Source of the DNA: Cryphonectria parasitica EP155
Lineage: Eukaryota; Ascomycota; Sordariomycetes; Diaporthales; Cryphonectriaceae
Assembly (NCBI RefSeq): GCF_011745365.1
Contig: NW_024468913.1
Location: 4,092,001-4,156,000 of the forward strand
Reading direction: 5' to 3'
DNA length: 64,000 nucleotides
The notes below the pieces were generated by a model. That model was not told the origin of the DNA, searched no databases, and worked only from the letters and a program-made list of their open reading frames with translations. Made by a program: the position numbers and the translations under genes. Numbering within the stretch: the stretch's first letter is position 1; every line of letters begins with the position of its first letter. Shown piece by piece: positions 1 through 11,102 of the stretch.

Positions 1-423
1 TATCAAGACCGCCAATGACCGTGCCTAGGGGTTGTTATTGATTGTTCTTTATCAGAAACAAGAATGCTCAGGAGGTTCATGTTCAGGTCCTTTTGAGTCC
101 AATAACATCGAGTGCTTCGATAAGAGTACATGAGACGGACAGAGAAAAAATGTGTGTGTGTGTGTGTGTATGGCTGCTGGCTCACCCTCGATCGCAGGTC
201 CGGTGAAACTACCACCCTGGACCGGCTCAAACACTTGGGTGCCCAATGGTGTGGATCCAAGATCGGTGAGCGTGCCGTCTTCAAGGTACAGAGTGAAAAG
301 GTATGCCAATGCAGGAGCCGTTGGAGCGGTGTTGTTTGCTGAGCGTGCTGATAGCTTTGTCGTTGGTAGGGCCGATGCTGCGGCCGCCAGACCAAGCAAG
401 GAAGTGAAGAGGGAGGACAACAT
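1..423 (-). CDS. Secreted DUF3237-family protein, 5' part (runs off left edge)
   Basis: Two exons are visible: 423..186 and 24..1 (continues off the window). The start at 421-423 opens a signal peptide (MLSSLFTSLLGLAAAASA, then a Leu-Pro cleavage region). The mature part has the N-terminal pattern of the DUF3237/UPF0311 beta-barrel family: a strand reading PALAYLFTLYLEDG, then DLGSTPLG, then a Gly-rich GGSFTGP. The donor (GTGAGC) follows Gly-codon base 1 and the acceptor CCTAG at 25-30 rejoins it to read GPAIEGTVIGGLD, which restores the family's G-x-x-GG-x-D turn; this makes the splice convincing. The intron (25-185) carries a TG microsatellite. The molecular function of the family is not established. 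The signal peptide predicts secretion. The C-terminal two thirds lie outside the window. Confidence 0.8.
151..169. repeat. (TG)n microsatellite inside an intron
   Basis: About nine TG units lie inside the first intron of the DUF3237 gene. Read through, they would encode an artificial Thr-His run, which shows the frame beyond the donor is not coding. Confidence 0.9.
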
Positions 424-2252
424 TTTGAACGACAAGTCAAACGCTTCTTTTCTTTCTTTCGTAACAGCTTCGAGGCTGGTCACATAAACTCCCAATCGAT
501 CGTCGGTCCTGCATAACATAAAGCAAGTATGTTTGTACGACGGTTTGGATTTTTGCAGCTGACATCTATTATATAATCACTTCCTCCCTTGCATTACAAG
601 CCAGTCTTGATTCTTCTATAACTCCGAACAATTACTCCGAATCCTTTAAGATCTAGCCCAAGGGGTGAAGGTGTCTACGCAAATACAACAGTGTCGATTC
701 CAAATAATTATTATTATTATTCCTATTCGAGTCGCGCCGCAGAGTCCCTTCAGCCCCCATGTGAACGATTGCGCCAGGAGTGCGCGGCGTCTATGAATAC
801 ATCAGCGTCCGGCTCTCAGATGCTAGGGCTGATATTGGCTCGCCCGAGTCCCAGTCTATGGTCCAGCCGCATGTTCCTAATGTAATAACATGTCATCTTT
901 GTTGTGATCGAGACAGTCTATTGATGACTACGGCTGCGTTTGCAGCTCGCCAAGTCCCGTTCGACCTATTGGACGGTTCCAAGGGCCTAGCCGACTCTAA
1001 TTACTGAATACTGAGTGCTGCGGCGGGAGATACCTTCAGTGAGTATGCTTCATGGGTCGCTGTGTCCCAATCTGGCTTGTCGGACCCGTCTACCACCCAT
1101 CATTCTTCATACTCCTCGTTCTTGTCCTTGCCGCTCCTTTCCCTAATCCTTATAATGTTCATATAACACAATTACCTCGAGAAATCGGCCCTTGTTTCAA
1201 TTCATCCAGTAATGTTGATTTTGCACGGCTAATATTTTTGAAAAGAATAATGATAGAGACTCGGAAAATGATTGTCAACTAATTCGACCCATCAATTGCG
1301 AGAAATCCTCCGATATTCAATCAAAGCCTAAATCAGCAAATGAGTATTAAGTTCGGAAACAATCACCTCACTCTGCAAAGACCTCAATTACGTCATTAAA
1401 AACATATTGATCAATACAAACGGCAGAATAGTTTGCTTCAACAGAGTTTGTGGGGCCATCGTGAACCTTCTCAACGCGGCTCAATTACTGATGTGTCACC
1501 ACCAGTGATGCCATCCGGACAGAAATTTGCAGCTACGCCGAAGGCTACGAGGCTGTGGCGCGGCTCCACAAGGTGAATAATGAGAATTCGCGTTTCAGAG
1601 GGATAAACATGCGGCAGGAATTGCGCAGGTTCCCAAGGGAGAATTCGCCGAGTTACCGAGAATCGTCCGCCGTAGTGAAGAGTTTTTCTTTCAAGAGTGG
1701 AACTGCGGATGGAGTGTGCTCGGGAAGGCTTCGGTCCACAGCAAGGCGCCAAGAGTGATTGATGATTGTGGGCATGACCTCGTCGGGCAAACCGTGTATC
1801 ATTTTCTGTGTGAGGTTTATCTGCTCACTGGTCCTTTAAAGGGGGGGATAGTTATTTATTCAGCTCGAAAATGGACAATCATGCGGTGAACTCCGGACCG
1901 CTGCACTTTCTTACACGTCCCCTCTCAATGCCCACTCCTGATGGATTTTACTCCTATGCCTATCGTATGTTGCCTCACCTGAGTCGCGGCAGGATTTTGT
2001 AGTCCGAGATAACTAACTAGCCCTTCCGGAGCGGAAGCGGAGTGGATCGTGGATCCCCCAAAAACATGGAGTGGCATGATAGACTAAAGTCTTTTGGGAG
2101 GACAAAATTCGTTGCGACGAAAATTGATATTAAAAGGAAACGGGGGGCCATGGAGGAGAAGAAACCGGTGGAAACCAACGCAATCATAATTCATCACAGG
2201 CACCGTGGCTGAGAAGAAGAACAACTGCCAGCAACGGGGGGATGCATAGGAA
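424..2252. other. Intergenic, no gene seen
   Basis: This is the divergent spacer between the DUF3237 gene and the MFS gene. Only short open frames with no recognisable protein pattern occur. There is a short TTA run near 706-722. I see no tRNA, transposase or conserved motif. Confidence 0.6.
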
Positions 2253-2442
2253 ATGATTGAAAAAGACAACGCCGAGAATGACCCGACTGGAATTCTATCA
2301 TCAGACTCATCCGCAGTAATTCTGCTGAAGGATGACCCGCCCAATGGCGGGCTGAGGGCATGGCTCCAAGTACTCGGAGCTTTCTTCATGTACTTTAACA
2401 CTTGGGGTAAATGCCGTCCAAACCAATTTTGTATTCATATTG

Positions 2443-2490
<48 letters not shown>

Positions 2491-3800
2491 GGAGTGACGA
2501 GCCTAATCATTAACGTTTTTTTTTATTACGCAGGTATTGTTTCGAGTTATGGGAGCTACCAAGAGTACTATGAAGAGTCAATCCTCAGCACGAGCACCTC
2601 CTTCCAGGTCTCTGCGATCGGCGCGATCCAAAGTTTCTTCATGGTGTTCCTAGGATTTCTCGCCGGCCCTATCTTCGATAAGGGGTATTTCAAACCTCTT
2701 GTCAGGGGCGGAACGCTCCTCGTGCTGCTGGGGACCGTTACACAGGGCTTTTCGACCCGATACTGGCAGTTGCTGCTGTCGCAGGGCGTCTGCGTTGGTG
2801 TGGGAATGGGATGCCTGGCTGTTCCGAGCATAGCTGTCCCGTCCGCGTGGTTCACGACCAAGATGCCTCTGGCAAATGGCATTATAGTTTCAGCGAGCGG
2901 ATTTGGTGGGTACGTATTCCCCCCTTTAGCCGGCGACCTTTCATGGAGAGAGAGAAAGGTCCGGGTGCCGTTTTGATTTTGCCTTCCACTGCAGTTGGTC
3001 TTACTTGAAAAGAAGAGAAAAGCTAATGTATATACACCATTCTCAGGGTTGTGTATCCAATCATGATCAAGTACTTGATCCCGCTCGTCGGCTTCAGGTA
3101 TGCAAGTCTGAGCGTGGCGTTGGTGGTATTTGTCACATTGGGAATATCCAATGTGGTCATGAGCCAGCCCGAGTCCTCGCGACCAAAGAGGGCCTTTTTC
3201 GATCGAACAGTTTTGACGGACGTGCCATATCTTCTCTTCGTCCTCGGCTGCGTGCTCACGTTCCTGGGCCTGTACACAACCTTCTTCTACGTTGCCGATT
3301 TCGCAGTCGAGACGAACGTCATTAAAGAAGGCGTGGCAACATATCTGGTCACGGTCTTGAATGCTGCGTCCATCCTCGGACGCATCCTGCCTAACATCCC
3401 ACAGATCACGCAAGGACTGGGGCCATTCAACATGATGATTATCTCGGTGTCGTCTCTGGCCCTCCTCGTGTTGTGCCTCAACGCCGACGCTGGCCTCGCG
3501 GGTCTCATGACGATAGTCAGCTTCTATGGGTTTTTCACAGGTTCCTATTTCTCTCTACAGCCCACAATCTTCTGGCGACTCACGGCAGATATGAACCGTC
3601 ATGGGACCCGGATGGGCATGGCATCGACGTGCATGAGTTTTGGGCTTCTGATTGGGGCGCCAGCTTCTGGGGCGCTGTTGAGAACGTTTGGGTTCCAGGC
3701 CAGCTGGGCTTGGAGCGGGGTGACGCTGTTCTTGGGTTCCATGGCCATACTTGGCAGTCGAGGGCTGACAGGAGGCTGGTGCCCGTTCAAGAGCGTCTGA
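2253..3800 (+). CDS. MFS transporter, monocarboxylate (MCT/SLC16-like) family
   Basis: Three exons, 2253..2406, 2534..2909 and 3047..3800, give 427 aa with phases 1 and 2 closing cleanly. An acidic cytosolic N-terminus leads to the fungal MCT hallmark DPPNGGLRAW at the start of TM1. The first splice joins NTWG to IVSSYGSY, the usual TM1 sequence of this family. A GIIVSASGFGG stretch splices to VVYPIMIKYL in the TM4-5 region, and about 12 hydrophobic segments follow, ending GGWCPFKSV. Fungal relatives import or export monocarboxylates or related small acids; the substrate here cannot be told. Intron 1 contains a long (AG)n run. The nearest gene on the same strand begins about 700 bp downstream, with no functional link evident. 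Confidence 0.85.
2447..2487. repeat. (AG)n microsatellite in intron 1 of the MFS gene
   Basis: About 20 perfect AG units lie between the donor at 2407 and the acceptor ending at 2533. The tract separates the donor from a T-rich acceptor region. Confidence 0.95.
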
Positions 3801-4511
3801 GAGACAGTCAGTGTGAGGGCTGGTTGGTGGTCCAGTGGGAAGAAGTCTGGCCGTGTTTAACACAAGAGAAGGACAGGAGAGGCTGAGGATGTAATGGGAT
3901 GGGCGGCCTCAGACTTGGCTAGGGGATGGTCTTTTGATTCTTTTTTTCTTCTCCAAGATACCCAATGTCAATTTCACGTACCTGATTTCAACCACAGAGC
4001 ATTCTGAGGGAGCCTATTTCAATATTGTAGGCATTGTAGAACAAAATAACATGCGGCGATAAGTGACAAGACAGAAGTGAAGGGCAACCCAAGGTCTCCA
4101 GCAGTGTGGTTCACCTGGTCAGGCAACGCATTCAATACCCTACTTAATCTTATAGATTTCATCCGAACATTGGCCCCATTTACCTGCCCGACGCGTTTAC
4201 TTCCAAGGTCTGGCACCTTTCCACGAGCCTCGCGACTTGGTGCTGTGTTGTCTAAGAACGCAACAGCAGCAATTCAAACCAACAACAATAACACTTCGAG
4301 GCGACCCAACCAGCTACTGCTTTGATCTCTTTCTATTCCACTCTCTGTCTCTTTTCTCTGATGTCTTCCACCGCAACGAAATAGCGACCTCGAAAGCAAC
4401 ACACGCTTTCCAAACACTTCAGAATTCACAACAACATCAAGCAAGATCGCTATCCTGATCACCATCATCAACAACGGAAACCTTTTTTCTCTATTTCTCT
4501 CTCTCTCCAAG
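3801..4511. other. Intergenic / 5' leader, no gene seen
   Basis: The last 150 bases before 4512 are pyrimidine-rich (repeated CTCT and TTTCT), typical of a fungal promoter or leader. No other feature is supported. Confidence 0.55.
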
Positions 4512-5066
4512 ATGGCGTTCACCATCTTCAACAAGATCCTCGGCCTGTTGATGGCGGCCACCGTCCTCATCGCGGGCCAAGCCCTCCCCACGCACCACCT
4601 TAACCGCGGTCGCAAGCAGGAGGAGATGGACCGCGTCGTCGATGTCTGGAGGATGCCCACACCGCAGGAATTCTACGCGGTGTGCGGAATCGGGCCTGAC
4701 GAGCGCCTCCCGCTTCCTCCTGAGGGGGATGCTCGCTATGCGCTCCTCCCAGGTCCATCCAGCCGTCGTCGTCCTTCCTCCTCCTCTTGCCCTCGCTCGC
4801 GCTCTCACCCTTGCCCTTCTGAACCCGACAACACCAGACCGACCGATGCGGACATCATGTGTGTTCCATCACACATCCCCAAGGTGAAGAGCGCCAGGCT
4901 GAACTGGTTGCTTCACGACCTCATCGTGTCCCACCCTGAGGTTGACAGCTGTTCGCCGCAGGGGCGAGCTCAACTCTACGAGCTCGCCAAAGCCGAAGAG
5001 GCCCAGAGGCAGCAGCTGGAGTCGTCTCAGCTGCATGAGCTGTTGCTGCAGAAGAAGAAGAAGAAG

Positions 5067-5103
<37 letters not shown>

Positions 5104-5219
5104 CCAAGGCAGATCGACCTGTGGCCACCGTGTTATCGTCTCCTGCTGCTATCATCATCATCGACGACGACGACCAAGGACTGGCTGCCGACCTTGCCGA
5201 CGAGGGAGACGCGGTCTAG
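4512..5219 (+). CDS. Signal-peptide-bearing N-terminal ORF, polyQ end, stops at an in-frame TAG
   Basis: The 235-aa frame starts at an ATG in good context (A at -3, G at +4). It opens with a strong signal-peptide-like segment (residues 1-25, hydrophobic core LLMAATVLIAGQ, then ALP). Residues 35-150 are moderately charged and not recognised. A K6-Q11 tract and an isoleucine run followed by four Asp then precede TAG at 5217-5219. The same frame stays open immediately after the TAG for another 968 codons, with the same poly-D/poly-S/poly-I composition, and has no Met until 5625. Either this is the 5' end of one interrupted 1204-codon gene, or it is a separate short gene. I do not recognise a family. 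Confidence 0.5.
5051..5102. repeat. (GAA)n(CAG)n triplet tract encoding K6-Q11
   Basis: Six AAG codons are followed by eleven CAG codons in frame. Such tracts change length easily between strains. Confidence 0.95.
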
Positions 5220-5624
5220 GAAACCGTGTCCTCTTGTTCGAACAAGAGCGAGCAGGCCAGTCCTATAGCCGTCGTGACTGATGATGATGATGATGACGCA
5301 CAGGTACAGCAGCACGATGGTGTACAGGTTTCGACCGAGGGGCTCTCCCCGAAGTCGTCACAGCAGGACACAGCTGTGGCGCATCTCATACAGCCCTCCC
5401 ACGGTCTCGAGGAGAATGCTGCCAACCATGAGGATGACAGCAGCAGCAGCAGCAGCAGCAGCATCATCATCATCAGCGATGGTGGTGATGATGATGAACT
5501 TCTTGTGGTCGGCTCCGAGAGAGGGCAGGCCTCGGCCTGTACCAGCACTGACCCCACACCTCCAGAGGACAATAGCACCCTCTCGGATGGTGCAGTGGAA
5601 GATGAACTGAATTGCAGCCCTAGC

Positions 5625-6353
5625 ATGGCTGCTAATCCGACTTCTCAGGCTGAGGCGGCCGAGGAAGACACTGTTCTCCCGAATAGAGAGGAGGCAGTGG
5701 GTGAAGATGCATCCATCACAGTGATCGTGGATCCAGAACCCAGCGGAATAATAGAAACCAGCTCTTCTTCTGAGGTCGTCGAGGACGTCGCCGAGAACTT
5801 CAACGAGATCGCCGCCGAGAGCGACGCCCACGCCCAGGTCCACATCGACGACGACGAACACATAGATGCGCCGGAGCCGATGGAGGTCGACGACGTGCAG
5901 GTTCGTCCTGAGGGTCTTCTCGTCCATCCCACGCCACAGCAGCAGAAGCAGCAACAACAACAAAAACAACAAGAAGAAGAAACCGAGGTCTCTCAAATCA
6001 AAGAGGACCCGGTGGGTGAGTCGATGGATCTGGACGAGGGACGATCTGAGGAGGTGTGGACCGAGATAATGGCGGACCTGGAGAACAGCTTTCCAGAGGA
6101 TGATCCCATGGCGGACGTCCGAGTTGTCGACCAGGAGGAGGACGGCCAAGTCCTTAGTCAGGAGGAGGAGGTTCGTCGTCCCCCCAGGTCACCAAAGGGC
6201 AAGGAGATGGCTACCTTCGATATGCCCCCTACCCCGTACGAGATGACCTTGCCGCACCCCCACTACGACGACGATAACAACAACGACAACCATCACCAGC
6301 AGGCCATGGAAGATGTGCAGATGGTCGACGAGCAGGTCGCCCAGTGCAGTAAT

Positions 6354-6385
<32 letters not shown>

Positions 6386-8126
6386 CCGCACCAACTCCCT
6401 GACCAGGTACACCACCAACGACTCCATGGAGTCCATCGAACAAGTCGGTGGCAATTGCGTTTCCGGGCCGTCCAAGACAGAGGAGGTTTCGCAGGACACT
6501 GGTGGTGACCCAATGGAGGAGATACAGGTTTTCGAAGAGGATGCTCATCCCAAGTCTTACTCAAAGGACAAAGAGATGGCCCACTCCAACAACCCGACAC
6601 CTGCACCGTACCCGACCGAGTGCATAACCACCGACGACCACCTCATGCAAGATGTCCACAAACAAGAAGACGTCCACATACCAGAGGAAGAGGAGCATAT
6701 CTATGCAGAATCGTCGAAGGCCAATGGGGTTCAGCAGCAGCAGCAGCACTTCACGGAGCGCCATGCCGAACAAATCAACACGGACTACCACATGAGGGAC
6801 GTCATCCAGGTTCGTGAAGAGAAGAATGTTACTTTGAAAGTGCACCGATACCGCCAACAGCAGCCATGCTCACCAACAACAGCCTTGGTTATCCCGCGCC
6901 GTCAACCCAGGCAGCCCAAAGTCAAGCCTGTCAAACCCATTGTCAAACCCAACCAGCGAGTCATCTTCAAGAAAGTCGGCGACAAGTTCTGCGGCTTCCA
7001 AGTCATCCCTCGGCCAGGCGGACCAAGAGATCCGACCGACAATGACAATAACACGCACGTGTCCCTGGCGCCCATGGTCCAGAAGAGAAAGTGGGACGAG
7101 CCACACAGCCAGAGCCAAAAGGGCTACTGCACCGCGGCCATCCTCTTCCGGGCCTTCCACTACTTCCAGTCCGAGGTCCACACGGGCCGCGTCGTGGAAG
7201 AGATCCGCCGGCTCACAGCAACCATGCTCCCCGACATGTACAGCGCAGCCGAGGCCAAGGTCTACGAGAGCGCCCTCAAGTTCGACAGGGAGGCTGTCGA
7301 GTGGCGGGGGACCGACCCAGCCCAGCTCCGCACCTACGTGGGAGGCGGCAGGTGGCGCTCGACCACCATCACGACCTTCCACAAGTTTGTCTGCGACCGC
7401 GGCTACCGGCCCTCGCACCGCGGGCCCTGGTCCATTGTGGAGGGCGTGCGGCTCATCATGGAGTACATGACCTACCGCATCCCCTTCCTCAACACCAACT
7501 CGCACGTCCTCAACTTCCTCGAGCGCCGCCTCACCCCCTGCGTCGAGTTTGCCATGCGCACGTGCGACCCAGGCCTCGGCGCCACGATACACGGCACGGC
7601 GAGGGAGCACGTCCTGCCTGCGCCCGAGCGGCCCGAGCACCGCATGTACTCCCGCTCCTACGCCGCGCCCCTGTTCGAGCTCGTGCGCGCCCGCCTCTTC
7701 TTCTGGGTGATCCACCTGGCCCCGACCAAGATGGGCACCCTCGACATCAAGTCGGCGTGGAGCTGGGTCCAGGACGTCAGTGACGCCTGCACCTTCACCA
7801 AGCAGGGCAGGGTCCACCACGTCTGGGAGGTCAAGGACAACAGCGGGCAGGTCAGGGCCAACTGGCGCGCCCACGACGTCGCCGACCCCGACCAGCTGCG
7901 GGGCTGGTTCTTCACCTGGCTCGACAACGTCGTCTGCCCGCGGCTGCACAAGCTCACCAGACACGAGCCCGACATGTACAGGTACTGGGTGTGTCTGCGG
8001 CACGAGCTGGACCTGGAGATCTCGGATTACCTGCTCGACTTTAAGGGCTGGGGTCCCGACCGGCATGGGCCGCAGCTTTCGAGTGCGCAGGCCATTGCTG
8101 ATATTATTGCACAGAACTCTGGGTAA
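5625..8126 (+). CDS. Acidic polyQ protein with unrecognised C-terminal domain (frame open from 5220)
   Basis: From the first ATG (5625, A at -3 and G at +4) the protein is 833 aa, but the frame is open back to the TAG at 5217, so the true start is unsettled. The N-terminal 500 residues are low-complexity: Asp, Glu, Ser and Gln runs, and a recurring short motif of the form M-x-D/E-V/I. From about 7100 the composition changes abruptly to a globular, Trp/Arg/His-rich region of roughly 330 residues (with FRAFHYFQSE, WRSTTITTFHKF, FFWVIHLAPTKMGTLDI and YWVCLRHELDLEISDYL) without introns or transmembrane segments. I do not recognise this domain. GC-rich codon use in the C-terminal part resembles neighbouring genes, which argues that it is real coding sequence. 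Confidence 0.6.
6354..6383. repeat. (CAG)10 tract encoding polyQ
   Basis: Ten perfect CAG codons lie in frame inside the acidic polyQ protein. A shorter CAG run occurs near 6733. Confidence 0.95.
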
Positions 8127-8688
8127 TTTGAAGCCTGCGTCTGCGAGATAGTCAGTGGTCTTTGTTTGTTCCAAGGGGGGTGTTGGGCCAGATGGAGTGC
8201 CGTCTGTTAGAGAGAGGGACGGAAAGAACAGTCCCGGGTTCTATTTGTTTTCTTTTCTTCTTCTTTTTCTTCGGCTCGTTGCTTTTCATGTTGTTGTTGT
8301 TTTTTTTTGTTTTTTTTTTTTCGGGTTATTTTTGAAGGTGGACTTGATGGTGCACAATGACCACACCTACTATTGTGATGGCACCATATTTATGGGAAAG
8401 GGAACTTTGGCGTATTGATGTGAAGGGAAAAGGCATGATGGATACGAATTCGGAAGCCCAAGTGGAACAAACATCAGATTAGGAAAGTCAATCAGACTCA
8501 CGACGCCCATCATCTCGGGCCAGATCAGATTTGATTTGAGTTTTGATGAAACCTGTGGGAATGCACATCGACCCGTGTCCAATCCTTCACAGTCTCTCGT
8601 TCGCCCTCCCTTTCTGTTATTGCACGATAGAACACGACGCACAAGTAGGCTCACGCTGCCTGCTTCTACTTTTTGACACAACTTGTGT
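8127..8688. other. Convergent 3' spacer, no gene seen
   Basis: This is T-rich 3' flanking DNA between two convergent genes (poly-T and TTG runs near 8240-8330), probably shared 3' UTRs. Confidence 0.55.
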
Positions 8689-11102
8689 TCAAGTTGTACG
8701 ATCCCTCGCATCGTCCTCGTGCTTTTCCAGCATGCCATGCTCCTCGACAAGATTCTGGGTATCACCGAGAGTCTGGTTCGGTAGCAAGTACACCAGAATA
8801 AAGCCAGGAGTGATCTAGGAAAGAAAAAAAAAAGAAAAAAAAAATAGGCGTCAGTGAGCAATGGTTTGAAGTTTTCGATCAGTTGTGGTGTGTAGCATAA
8901 GATGAAGGAGTAACAGTGCAGAAGGAGAGAACAGGAAAGTCTGAACTGACAATAACCATGGCTGCCACGAAAAAGTAAGAAGTGACTGTGTTGTACTGAA
9001 AAACAATGACAAAGTTAGTTTGTCTTTCACGATCCTCCCCACGGTCTATATCTCATCATCATCATCATCATCATCATCGTCATGGAGGAGAAAACATTAC
9101 TGCTTTGACAATGGCGATTCTCTCGGCCGTTCCCCAGGCAGGTATCGCGCCCGTGATGGAGTTGAACAGCGTATTGATCAGCCCGGGCGTGGCGCTGTCC
9201 CCGAGCTCCCTGGCCAGCTCCTCTCGGAACGTGCCCGTGTAGATGGCCCCCGAGATGGCATCCCCCACGCTCTGTCCCAGGATGCCAAACAGCACGGTCA
9301 GGGCGGTCATCTGCGCCGCCTCTGAATGGGGCACATTGATGGTCGCCGCGACGAAGCCGCCCGTCTGCACCAGGCCGTCGCCCAGGCCCTGGATCATCTG
9401 CACAACGTACAGCTCGGCGTAGGGCGGGTTCGTCTGCGTGCGGATGTGGAACATGACGCCGTAGCCGATCATGCGGACTACGCAGCCCAGCATGATCCAC
9501 CACTTGTACTGGCGCGTCTTCCACATGATGAAGCCGAAGCCGATGCCGACGAAGACGATGGTGACTGCGTTTGTGTAGGATAAATAGGTGCCTTGTAGGA
9601 CGGACATGTTTTGCGCGATGATGGCCCAGCTGTAGAGGGTGAGGTGATTGATGCAGTTTGTTAGCCAGGCATTGAATGACAAACCTTTATCCAGATTGTT
9701 TGGGAAGGAAGAGAAGAAAAAAAAAAAGACAATAAACGTACTTGTAAAGGTAGCTATGAGACGAAGCTGCTGCCATGTAATCCAAAAAGTACAAGAGAAA
9801 AGCGAGACAAATGACCCGGTTCTTGATGTACCGGCCAGGAAAGAAAGGATTCGAGGCCACCCGCGCTTCATACAGAGGAAGAACCACCAGCAAGCCAATC
9901 GGACCCAGCACGAACAGGGCGATGATCCACGGCGTGCGATACCCCTGCGGCTGCAGCGACGCCAGAGCCAAGGGCACGAGGATGAAGCCGAGAGACACCA
10001 CGGCGATGACCAGGCCGCCCAGGTCGAGGGCGGCGCATACCTGGAGGAAACTCGGCTTGGGCTTGGTGCTGGGCGGTGCTGCCACGAGCTGCGCCTCGAG
10101 CCTCCTGGCGCGCCGCTGGAAGACGAGCATGATGATTGTGATGGCGGCGACGCCGACTGGGTAGCAGATGGCGTCGATTCCGATCCCCCAGTGCCAGCCT
10201 AGACCGCCTGCAGACATGACCGAGTCGATGCTTTTGGATTTTTTTAAATTTTTTTTTTTTGCTTAGTCTGAAGCTCTGGAGAAAGGAAAAAAATACGAGA
10301 TGCAAAAGGAAAAGAAAAGAAGAAGGCTCGGGGGAAGGGGAAGGTCTAGGGGATTTTACTTACACGTAGCCAGAAATCCAGGGCATAATAATATAAGGCC
10401 AGAACTGAAACGAAACACCAAATCCTCTCTGCCGAGTCGTGGTGAAATCAGTGATAATCACATCGTTCATGGAATTAATAGCCGTCATGCCCAAAACCCG
10501 GATAAAAGTCCCCGCCGCGATGGCCGGAAAGGACCTCGCAGAGGCAGAGACGACGAGCCCGATCGTGATGAAGACCAGGGCGACTGGGTACATCTCGCCG
10601 CGCCCGTATATGTCGGACGTCTTGGCCCAGAAGGGCTTCATCAGGGCGAAGACGAGGTCGCAGACTACGATGAACGCCGAGGACGCCGAAATGTTCTCAA
10701 AGTCGGAGAGGGCGTAGGTGTAGTAGGTTCCGAAGGTGGTATTGTCGAACTCGCTGGTTCCCGCAGGAGTCTCAGTACATGGTGTGTTACGGGGTTCTTC
10801 TGCGTAAAAGAAGTGGGGAGGAAGATTGATGATATGTGCTTGACCAAAGTCTCAACTTACTATGCGAGCATGCACAAGCCTAGACCGAAAAACACCCAGA
10901 ATTTGCCATGTTTGCCCCACGCAGACTCCATGAGCTCGGCCCTCTTCGCTCCCTCCCCGCTGAGCCCAACATCCGGCAGGTCTTGCTTGAGGCTTCCGGC
11001 ATCTTGTTGTAGCGAGGGTAGCCTCTGGATAGGAAGCAGGTCGCTGGGCTCAGCTTTGGAGGACATGGTGCCTGGCTCGGCTGTCTTCTCCTCTGAAGAC
11101 AT
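8689..11102 (-). CDS. MFS siderophore-iron transporter (ARN/SIT type)
   Basis: Six exons (11102..10861, 10753..10364, 10230..9742, 9629..9101, 8995..8951, 8814..8689) give 606 aa with all phases consistent. The splices recreate family motifs: GLGLCMLAY joins EFDNTTFGTYYTYALS (TM1 and outer loop), PWISGYV joins IDSVMSAGGLGWHWGIG, SSHSYLY joins NWAIIAQNMS, and the C-terminus reads LPNQTLGDTQNLVEE, the usual ending of fungal siderophore transporters. Fourteen hydrophobic segments are expected. These proteins import ferric siderophores by proton symport at the plasma membrane or endosomes. No siderophore NRPS or hydroxylase lies nearby, so uptake of external siderophores is as likely as recycling of self-made ones. 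The tiny fifth exon is only 45 bp. Confidence 0.85.
9054..9078. repeat. (ATC)n microsatellite in intron 4 of the siderophore transporter gene
   Basis: About eight ATC units lie between the exons ending at 9101 and beginning at 8995. Confidence 0.85.

Noticed and set aside
5121..5255. An intron that would remove the TAG at 5217-5219
   Set aside because: Frame-preserving GT..AG pairs exist, but donors such as GTCTAG or GTGTTA lack a CTAAC-like branch point and pyrimidine tract, and the would-be intron has coding-like repeats. It remains possible, so it is listed as a check rather than a model.
6870..8174. A long (434-codon) open frame on the minus strand
   Set aside because: It is an antisense shadow of the GC-rich C-terminal domain, made by G/C-biased third positions; it has no family pattern.
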